Shown one piece after another: positions 58,200 to 64,000 of a stretch of 64,000 nt of DNA (its first letter is position 1; each line of letters begins with the position of its first letter). Made by a program: the position numbers and the translations under genes. The stretch spans positions 1 through 64,000 of the forward strand of contig JAYELS010000072.1 of assembly GCA_034717695.1 (NCBI GenBank), given 5' to 3'. The notes beneath the pieces were generated by a model. It saw only the letters and a program-made list of their open reading frames with translations. It was not told the DNA's origin and did no database searches. This stretch comes from NAT127 sp034717695 (lineage in GTDB: Bacteria > Pseudomonadota > Gammaproteobacteria > Pseudomonadales > Porticoccaceae).

Positions 58200-59750
58200 A
58201 TGCATCCCTATCTGCCCCTGTCCTTCGCCGACGACCTGGAACGCAACGCCCGCTGGTGCCCGGACCATCCCGCCTACGTGCAGGGGGAGCGCAGCATCAG
58301 CCACCGCCAGCTGCTGGCCCGGGGCAAGCGCCTGGGCTCGGCCCTCCACAGGGCGGGCGTGCGCAAGCAGGACCGGGTCGGCATCCTCGCCATGAACTCC
58401 ATCGAGTACGGGGAGGTGATCGCCGCCACCCAGTGGGCGGGCTATATCCTCGCCACCGTGAACTTCCGCCTCGCCCCCGCCGAGATGGCCTGGATCATCA
58501 ACGACGGCGCACCCAAGGTGCTGTTCTTCGAGGCCCAGTACCTGGAGGTCATCGACCAGCTGCGGCCTGAACTGCGCTCGGTGGAAACCTATGTCTGCAT
58601 CGACGGCGAGGCCCCCTGGGCTCAGTCCTACGAGGCCTTCATGGCCAGCGGCGACGAGGCCGGCCCCCCCTGCCGCGCCCGGGAGGACGACATCTTCTGC
58701 CTGATCTACACCAGCGGCACCACCGGGCGCCCCAAGGGCTGCATCTGGGGCCACCGGGAACTGCGCCAGCTGGTGCAGGTGGATGCCTGGCTGGTGGACC
58801 TGCAACAGCCGGACCGCATCCTCATCGTGATGCCCATGTTCCATGTGGGGGGGCTGGTGCTCAGCCTCTCCCAGCACGTGCGGGGCGGCACCGCCTACCT
58901 CTACCGCCAGTTCGACCCGGAGGCCATCATCGGCGCCATCGAGCGGGAGAAGCTCACGGTGCTGCTGCTCGCCCCCACCATGGTGCAGATGCTGCTCGAC
59001 CACCCCGCCATCGCCGGCGCCGACCTGTCCAGCGTGCGCACCATCCTCTACTCCGCGGCGCCGATGCCCTCCCCGGTGCTGCTGCGGGCCATCGAGGTAT
59101 TCGACGGCTGCGGCTTCGTCAACCTCTTCGGCCAGACGGAAATCTGCATGTTCTGCCTCTCCCCCCTGCAGCACAAACCCAACGGCAGCGAGGCGGAGCG
59201 CCGCCAGCTCAGGTCCGTCGGCCAACCCTACCCCAACCTCGAAGCGAAAATCCTCGACGACGACGGCAACGAGTGCCCGGTGGGCGTGGCCGGCGAGATC
59301 GTCGCCCGCAGCGGCGCCATGTTCCGCGGCTACTGGAACAACAGCGTCGCCACCGTGGAGACCCTGCGCAATGGCTGGGTCCACACCGGCGACATGGGGC
59401 GCATCGACGAGGACGGCTTCCTGTACCTGGTGGACCGCAAGAAGGACATGATCATCTCCGGCGGCGAGAACATCTACTCCCGGGAGGTGGAAGAAGCCCT
59501 GCTCCAGCACCCGGCGGTGTCCGAGGCGGCGGTGATCGGCGTGCCCGACCCCAAGTGGGGGGAGAACGTCTGCGCCGTGCTGGTGTTGAAGGCGGGGGCG
59601 TCCGTCAGCGGCGAGGAGATCATCCGCCACTGCCAGTCCCTCATCGCCAGCTACAAGAAACCCAAGGTGGTCCACCTGGTGCCCGAGCTGCCAAAGCTGG
59701 TCACCGGCAAGATCAACAAGATGGCACTGCGCCAGCAATACGCCTCCTAG
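58200..59750 (+). CDS. AMP-binding acyl-CoA synthetase (long/medium-chain or steroid-acid type)
   Basis: 516 residues from the ATG at 58200. Motifs are LIYTSGTTGRPKG (168-180), FGQTEICMF, VHTGDMGRIDEDGFLYLVDRKKDMI in outline, and the catalytic lysine K504 in VTGKINK. It lies between the split and the fused acyl-CoA dehydrogenases, so it most likely makes the CoA ester they oxidise. Of the three ligases in the window it is the closest to canonical FadD-type enzymes. Confidence 0.88.
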   Translation: MHPYLPLSFADDLERNARWCPDHPAYVQGERSISHRQLLARGKRLGSALHRAGVRKQDRVGILAMNSIEYGEVIAATQWAGYILATVNFRLAPAEMAWIINDGAPKVLFFEAQYLEVIDQLRPELRSVETYVCIDGEAPWAQSYEAFMASGDEAGPPCRAREDDIFCLIYTSGTTGRPKGCIWGHRELRQLVQVDAWLVDLQQPDRILIVMPMFHVGGLVLSLSQHVRGGTAYLYRQFDPEAIIGAIEREKLTVLLLAPTMVQMLLDHPAIAGADLSSVRTILYSAAPMPSPVLLRAIEVFDGCGFVNLFGQTEICMFCLSPLQHKPNGSEAERRQLRSVGQPYPNLEAKILDDDGNECPVGVAGEIVARSGAMFRGYWNNSVATVETLRNGWVHTGDMGRIDEDGFLYLVDRKKDMIISGGENIYSREVEEALLQHPAVSEAAVIGVPDPKWGENVCAVLVLKAGASVSGEEIIRHCQSLIASYKKPKVVHLVPELPKLVTGKINKMALRQQYAS

Positions 59751-59759
59751 GACGACTCG

Positions 59760-61964
59760 ATGAACCTGAATCTCAACGACGACCAACTGATGTTGCGGGA
59801 CACCGTGGCCCGCCTGTTCAACAGCGAGGCCACCGCCGAGCGGGTGCGCGCCGCCGAGAACAGCCAGGGCCTCGACCCCGCCCTGTGGCAACAGGTGGTG
59901 GACATGGGCCTGCCGCTGATGCGCGCCACCGAGGCCGCCGGCGGTCTCGACCTGCCCCTGCTCGACGCCGCCCTGGTGGCAGAGGAACTGGGTCGCACCC
60001 TGGCGCCGGTGCCGCTGCTGGAGGCCATGGCTGCGAACCGGTTGCTGAGCCTTGTCGACGCCCTCGGCGACAGAGTCGCCGAGGGGGCATTGTTCACCCT
60101 GCTGCCGGTGGAGATCCGCGGCGAGGAACCGCTGGTGGTGCCCTGGGCCGCGGCGGCGGACGGGGTGATCGCCCTCGAGGGCCAGCAGGTTCTGCTGATC
60201 GAGGGCCTGAGGGGGGATGCCCCCCGCAACCTCGCCAGCGCCGGCCATCGCCTCTGCTCCCTGGCGGGGGACGGCGCCGGCCGCCGCACCCTGCTGGCGG
60301 AGGGCCCCGAGGCCCGGGCGCACTTTCTCGCCACCGTCGCCGAATGGCAACTGCTGAGCGCCGCCGCCCTCGCCGGGCTCGCCCGCCGCGCCCTCGACAT
60401 GGCCGCCACCTACGCCTGTGAACGGGAGCAGTTCGGTCGCCTGATCGGCGGCTATCAGGGCATCGCCCACCCCCTCGCCGACTCCCTCGCCGAGGTGGAG
60501 GGCCTGCAACTGCTGGTGTGGCGCGCCATCTGGGCCATCGCCGACAACCGCGAGGACGCCGCCGCCGGCATCCCCATGGCCCGCTGGTGGGCGGATGAAG
60601 CGGCGGGTCGCGCCGCGGCCCGGGCGCTCCATACCTTCGGCGGCTACGGCGTTTCCCTGGAGTACGACATCCAGCTCTACTACCGCCGCGCCAAGGCCTG
60701 GTCGCTGCTCGGTGGCGATCCGCAACAGGCCCTCGCCGAGGTGGGGGAGCGGCTGTGGGGCGGCGACCGGCCGCCCCTGCCGGCGGTCGGCGCGGTGGGC
60801 ATCGATTTCGGCCTCGGGGCGGAAGCGGAAAAGATGGCGGCGGAAGTCCGCGCCTTCTTCGAGGCCAACCTCAGCGACGAACTGCGGGCCAAGGCCCACC
60901 ACTCGGTGGCGGGCTACGACGAGGCCTTCACCAAAAAGCTCTGCGCCGCCGGCCTGCGCTACCCCCACTGGCCGGTGGAATACGGCGGGCGCGGCGCCAC
61001 GCCGTTCGAGATGGCGGCCCTCAACGCCGTGTTCGAGGAGTACGGCTGGGAGCGCATCACCGGGCCCGTCACCAACCAGGTGGCGTTCAGCGTCATGGGC
61101 TTCGCCCAGCCCGAGGTCAAGGACGAGATCCTCGGCCAGTTTGCCCGGGGCGAGGCCCTCGCCTGCCTCGGCTTTTCCGAGCCCTCCAGCGGCTCGGACA
61201 TCTACGCCGCCAAGACCCGCGCGGTGCGGGACGGGGACGACTGGATCATCAACGGCCAGAAGATCTTCACCACCAGCGGCAACCTGGCCCACTACATCTT
61301 CCTGCTCACCCGCACCAACCCGGACGTGCCCAAGCACAGGGGCCTCACCATCTTCATGGTGCCCATGGACCTGCCGGGCATCGAGATCCAGCCGGTGCAC
61401 ACCATCCAGGACGAGCGCACCAACATCACCTACCTGGAGAACGTCCGGGTACCGGACAGGTACCGCCTCGGGGAGGTGGACGGCGCCATGGCGGTGATGA
61501 TGTACACCATGGAAATGGAACACGGCGGCGCCGACCAGTACCGCCTCAATTACCAGAGCATGCTCGACAACGCCGTGGCCTGGGCGCGGGGCAACCGGCG
61601 CGGCGGCCAGCCCGTCATCGCCGCGGGCGACGCCCGCCTGCGCCTCGCCCGGGTGGCGGTCAAGCACGAGGTGGCCCGGGTGCTGTGCTACCGCTCCCTG
61701 TGGGCCTCCCACCACAGGGTACCGGGGCGCAGCCACTTCGGCCCGGTCTCCAAGCTGTTCACCACCGAGGCCTATCTGCAGGATTCCCGGGAGTTGATGA
61801 ACCTGGCGGCGCCCTGGTCCCTGTTCGAGGACCGCCACGGCGCCGGCCACATCGAGCTCGGCTACCGCCAGTCCATCGGCACCACCATCTACGGGGGCAC
61901 CAGCGAGATCATGCGCAGCCTGATTGCGGAGCACGGGTTGGGGCTGCCAAAATCGCGGTCGTAG
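59760..61964 (+). CDS. Fused acyl-CoA dehydrogenase, two ACAD domains in one chain
   Basis: 734 residues, nine bases after the ligase stop. Residues ~1-340 are a beta-type unit (LNDDQLMLRDTVARLF, HTFGGYGVSLEYDIQLYYRRA) and ~355-734 an alpha-type unit (LGFSEPSSGSDIYAAKTRA, WIINGQKIFTT, YGGTSEIMRSLIAEHGLG). The domain order is the same as in the other fusion at 20066-22405, but the sequences differ widely, so the two were not recently duplicated. In the beta unit the central region is short, suggesting it is structural rather than catalytic. Heptamer repeats begin nine bases after its stop. Confidence 0.87.
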   Translation: MNLNLNDDQLMLRDTVARLFNSEATAERVRAAENSQGLDPALWQQVVDMGLPLMRATEAAGGLDLPLLDAALVAEELGRTLAPVPLLEAMAANRLLSLVDALGDRVAEGALFTLLPVEIRGEEPLVVPWAAAADGVIALEGQQVLLIEGLRGDAPRNLASAGHRLCSLAGDGAGRRTLLAEGPEARAHFLATVAEWQLLSAAALAGLARRALDMAATYACEREQFGRLIGGYQGIAHPLADSLAEVEGLQLLVWRAIWAIADNREDAAAGIPMARWWADEAAGRAAARALHTFGGYGVSLEYDIQLYYRRAKAWSLLGGDPQQALAEVGERLWGGDRPPLPAVGAVGIDFGLGAEAEKMAAEVRAFFEANLSDELRAKAHHSVAGYDEAFTKKLCAAGLRYPHWPVEYGGRGATPFEMAALNAVFEEYGWERITGPVTNQVAFSVMGFAQPEVKDEILGQFARGEALACLGFSEPSSGSDIYAAKTRAVRDGDDWIINGQKIFTTSGNLAHYIFLLTRTNPDVPKHRGLTIFMVPMDLPGIEIQPVHTIQDERTNITYLENVRVPDRYRLGEVDGAMAVMMYTMEMEHGGADQYRLNYQSMLDNAVAWARGNRRGGQPVIAAGDARLRLARVAVKHEVARVLCYRSLWASHHRVPGRSHFGPVSKLFTTEAYLQDSRELMNLAAPWSLFEDRHGAGHIELGYRQSIGTTIYGGTSEIMRSLIAEHGLGLPKSRS

Positions 61965-61973
61965 GCGATCTGT

Positions 61974-62015
61974 TGTCTGGCGTCTGGCGTCTGGCGTCTG
62001 ACGTCTGACGTCTGA
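61974..62015. repeat. Tandem heptamer repeat, CGTCTGG/CGTCTGA
   Basis: Six consecutive 7-base units: one TGTCTGG, two CGTCTGG and three CGTCTGA, followed by CGCTGAG. It lies between the fused acyl-CoA dehydrogenase and the SnoaL gene. The unit is the same as in the inverted repeat at 22392-22535. It has no coding or CRISPR character: there are no spacers. Confidence 0.9.
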
Positions 62016-62073
62016 CGCTGAGATGTAACGGCGCACTAGCCCTTCACTTCAACCCGACAATAGAAGGCATGAC

Positions 62074-62580
62074 ATGACCGACTCCCTCGAAAGCAGACTG
62101 GCAGCCCTGGAAAAACGCCTCCAGGTGGTGGAGGACCGGGAGGCCATCATCAAGCTCAAGGCCACCTACGTGAACTACAACGACGGCGGCTGGGACGGTC
62201 CCACCCACTGCTTTCCCGACGAGGTGGCGGAACTGTTCACCGAAGACGGCATCTGGGACGGTCGCCCCGGTGTCGGCTACGCATCCGGGCGCGAGGATAT
62301 CCGCCGGCTGTTCCGGGATTTCCAGGTGATGCCCTTTATCATCCACCACGTCACCAACCCGCTGATCGAGATCGACGGCGACAGCGCCACCGGCCACTGG
62401 CACGCCATCGTCACCGCCAACCTGCCGGACGGCACCGCCCGCTGGGTGTTCGGCCTCTACAAGGAGACCTACGCCCGCACCCCCGCCGGCTGGAAGTTCA
62501 AGACCCTGGTGTTCGAAACCACCATCAACAGCGCCTACGAAGAGGGCTGGGGCACCGCCCGGGGTCCGAGCCAGGGATAG
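62074..62580 (+). CDS. SnoaL-like (NTF2-fold) protein
   Basis: 168 residues. RLQVVEDREAIIKLKATYV leads into a SnoaL_4 module with VAELFTEDGIWDG, a conserved-looking His pair FIIHHVTNP and GHWHAIVTANL, and WKFKTLVFET near the end. The start at 62074 follows a 109-base gap containing the heptamer repeat, so it may be read through from the dehydrogenase genes. Family members include hydratases, isomerases and aldol-type enzymes on steroid and polyketide rings. It is only distantly like the SnoaL gene at 25416-25862. Confidence 0.78.
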   Translation: MTDSLESRLAALEKRLQVVEDREAIIKLKATYVNYNDGGWDGPTHCFPDEVAELFTEDGIWDGRPGVGYASGREDIRRLFRDFQVMPFIIHHVTNPLIEIDGDSATGHWHAIVTANLPDGTARWVFGLYKETYARTPAGWKFKTLVFETTINSAYEEGWGTARGPSQG

Positions 62581-62622
62581 GAGGGTCGGGCGCCCTGGAT
62601 GGGCGCAGCCGGACTTAACCGC

Positions 62623-62628
62623 TATACT
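62623..62628 (+). promoter_or_regulatory. -10 element upstream of the HI0933-family gene
   Basis: TATACT, five of six to consensus, lies 66 bases before the GTG at 62695. No good -35 is present 17 bases upstream. A transcript starting near 62635 would exclude the longer frame beginning at 62599. A GCGCCC/GGGCGC hairpin without T-run lies just before it at 62590-62606. Confidence 0.45.
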
Positions 62629-62694
62629 GCGCGCCCCCGACCGGGCGCGCCCCCAGGCCCCGCCACCCATCGATCCTTCCCCGACACCAGGCCC

Positions 62695-63945
62695 GTGCAA
62701 ACCACCCTCACCACCGATGTGCTGATCCTCGGCGCTGGCGCCTCCGGCCTGATGTGCGCCCTCACCGCCGGGCAACGGGGCCGGCGGGTGCTGGTGGTGG
62801 AAAAGGCCAACAAGGTGGGCAAGAAGATCCTCATGTCCGGGGGCGGCAAGTGCAATTTCACCAACCTGTCGGTGGAGCCGGACAATTTCATCTCCGCCAA
62901 TCCCCATTTCGCCAAGGCCGCCCTGAAGCGCTACAGCCAGTGGGACTTCATCGAGCTGGTGCGGCGCCACGGCATCGACTACGAGGAGCGCAGCCACGGC
63001 CAGCTCTTTTGCCGCCACTCGGCGAAGGACATCCTCGCCATGCTGCTGGATGAGTGCGCGCTGGCCGGCGTCGCCATCCGCACCCACTGCGATATCACCG
63101 CCGTGGAAGCCCTCCCGGTGCAACAACATTCCGACCGACACGACGCCGAGGACCACCGCCCCCGCTACCGGGTCAGGCTGCGCCAGGGCCAGGCCCAGCA
63201 GGTGATCGACGCCCACTCCCTGGTGGTGGCCACCGGGGCCCTGTCCATTCCCACCCTGGGGGGCAGCGGTTTCGGCTACGACCTCGCCCGCCAGTTCGGC
63301 CTGCCCCTGGTGGAGCGCCGGGCGGGACTCGTGCCGTTCATGTTCAGCGATGCCATGAAGGGGGTCTGTGAACGGCTGGCGGGCCTGGCCCTGCCGGTCG
63401 CCCTGGGGTGCAACGGGCGCTCGTTCAGGGAGGCCCTGCTGTTCACCCACAGGGGCATCAGCGGGCCTGTGGTGTTGCAGATATCCAATTACTGGCAACC
63501 GGGGGACGAGATCGAAGTGGACCTTTTGCCCGGCGTCGACGCCGGGGAGCTGCTCGTTGCCGCCAAACGCCGACAGGGCCGCCAGCGGCTGCGCACCGTG
63601 CTTGCCGAAAGCCTCGCCAAGGGACTGGTGCAGGAACTGCAAGCCCTGTGGTGGCCGGGGGAAGCGGAGAGGACCCTCGCGGAATTCGGCGACAAAGCCC
63701 TGCTCGCCATCGGCGAACGGCTCAACGCCTGGCGCCTCAAACCCTCCGCCACCGAAGGCTACCGCACCGCCGAGGTGACCCTCGGCGGCGTCGCCACCGA
63801 CACCATCAGCTCCCGCACCATGGAGTGCCGGGATCAGCCGGGCCTGTACTTCATCGGCGAGGTGCTGGACGTCACCGGCCACCTGGGCGGCTACAACTTC
63901 CAGTGGGCCTGGTCGTCCGGTTACAGTGCCGGCCTCGTGGTGTAA
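62695..63945 (+). CDS. HI0933/YhiN-family flavoprotein (BaiN-like NAD(P)/FAD oxidoreductase)
   Basis: 416 residues from the GTG at 62695, the usual family length. The N-terminal FAD loop is DVLILGAGASGLMCA, followed by the hallmark KVGKKILMSGGGKCNFTN and a C-terminal GLYFIGEVLDVTGHLGGYNFQWAW (quoted GEVLDVTGHLGGYN). The family is widespread in ordinary bacterial chromosomes; one member, BaiN, was linked to bile-acid dehydroxylation, but most have no settled reaction. Gene style and its own promoter suggest this is the start of flanking, non-island DNA. Confidence 0.87.
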   Translation: MQTTLTTDVLILGAGASGLMCALTAGQRGRRVLVVEKANKVGKKILMSGGGKCNFTNLSVEPDNFISANPHFAKAALKRYSQWDFIELVRRHGIDYEERSHGQLFCRHSAKDILAMLLDECALAGVAIRTHCDITAVEALPVQQHSDRHDAEDHRPRYRVRLRQGQAQQVIDAHSLVVATGALSIPTLGGSGFGYDLARQFGLPLVERRAGLVPFMFSDAMKGVCERLAGLALPVALGCNGRSFREALLFTHRGISGPVVLQISNYWQPGDEIEVDLLPGVDAGELLVAAKRRQGRQRLRTVLAESLAKGLVQELQALWWPGEAERTLAEFGDKALLAIGERLNAWRLKPSATEGYRTAEVTLGGVATDTISSRTMECRDQPGLYFIGEVLDVTGHLGGYNFQWAWSSGYSAGLVV

Positions 63946-63978
63946 GATTGCCGCCCCCCGCCTGTACCGTCCCCGACC

Positions 63979-64000
63979 ATGCTGCGACTGTCCGAACTCA
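63979..64000 (+). CDS. Start of a gene cut by the window edge
   Basis: An ATG at 63979 opens a frame reading MLRLSEL before the window ends. Only seven residues are visible, so no family can be assigned. Its position 33 bases after the flavoprotein stop suggests a second gene in the same transcript. Confidence 0.4.

Noticed and set aside
61974..62015. Short regularly spaced repeats as a CRISPR array
   Set aside because: The units are contiguous heptamers with no spacers, and no cas genes are present.
58056..62036. A 1326-codon open frame on the minus strand
   Set aside because: It is antisense to the ligase and acyl-CoA dehydrogenase genes, whose motifs are complete on the plus strand. It has no family similarity and reads into the heptamer repeat.

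Overview
The window is a GC-rich (roughly two-thirds G+C by eye), densely packed chromosomal segment from a Gram-negative bacterium, most likely a gammaproteobacterium. Two TonB-dependent outer-membrane receptors, an HI0933/YhiN-type flavoprotein and a Bcr/CflA exporter support this; the genus cannot be fixed from sequence alone. About 48 protein genes are called. No rRNA, tRNA, CRISPR array or prophage was seen. Almost everything belongs to one catabolic island for a hydrophobic polycyclic substrate. The family mix (a KshA-like Rieske oxygenase, two 3-ketosteroid-dehydrogenase-like flavoproteins, a P450, heteromeric and fused acyl-CoA dehydrogenases, three acyl-CoA ligases, a crotonase, an Amidohydrolase_2 enzyme, SnoaL-like proteins and many SDRs) resembles steroid, bile-acid or terpenoid degradation. 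The substrate is inferred, not shown.

Layout. 1-578: end of a probable IS66-type element that has cut an SDR gene. 597-10286 (minus): FAD monooxygenase, TonB receptor, Rieske oxygenase, FAD dehydrogenase, NAD epimerase, acyl-CoA ligase; a near-consensus sigma-70 promoter lies at 10329-10357. 10405-12025 (minus): exporter and hotdog thioesterase. 12151-19121 (minus): second Rieske/FAD pair followed by a 2-oxoacid dehydrogenase complex (E1 alpha, E1 beta, a free lipoyl protein, a truncated E2) and a PF10118 ferritin-like protein, ending at a terminator. 19251-25411: isochorismatase-like protein, fused acyl-CoA dehydrogenase, P450, two SDRs. 25416-29776 (minus): MFS, KshA-like oxygenase, ligase, SnoaL. 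30013-31948 (plus): double-hotdog protein and AraC regulator. 31977-38371: crotonase, MFS, alcohol dehydrogenase, SDR, glyoxalase-like protein, amidohydrolase. 38544-43489: SDR, ecdysteroid-kinase-like protein and SDR, divergent from a FadH/BaiCD-like Fe-S flavoenzyme. 43497-49584 (minus): DUF1214 protein, twin epimerases, sulfotransferase, SDR, luciferase-like oxidoreductase. 49880-54817 (minus): MFS, TonB receptor, SDR. 54966-62580 (plus): SDR, split acyl-CoA dehydrogenase pair, ligase, second fused acyl-CoA dehydrogenase, SnoaL. 62695 onward: an HI0933-family flavoprotein marks the return to ordinary genes.

The strongest new signal is regulatory. Ten intergenic 19-bp inverted repeats of consensus AACTNAC-N5-GTCAGYT sit on or beside recognisable sigma-70 promoters between 19.2 and 55.8 kb. 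They tie at least twelve transcription units into one apparent regulon. Their form suits a TetR-type repressor, but none is encoded here; the only regulator in the window is an AraC-family protein without such a site in front of it.

Working picture (inference): TonB receptors and MFS carriers move the substrate. Rieske, P450 and flavin oxygenases plus SDRs and FAD dehydrogenases oxidise rings and hydroxyls. Ligases make CoA thioesters, and acyl-CoA dehydrogenases and the crotonase shorten the acid-bearing part. A sulfotransferase and a small-molecule kinase may conjugate hydroxyl groups. Ring-cleavage dioxygenase, thiolase and all electron-transfer partners of the oxygenases must lie elsewhere.
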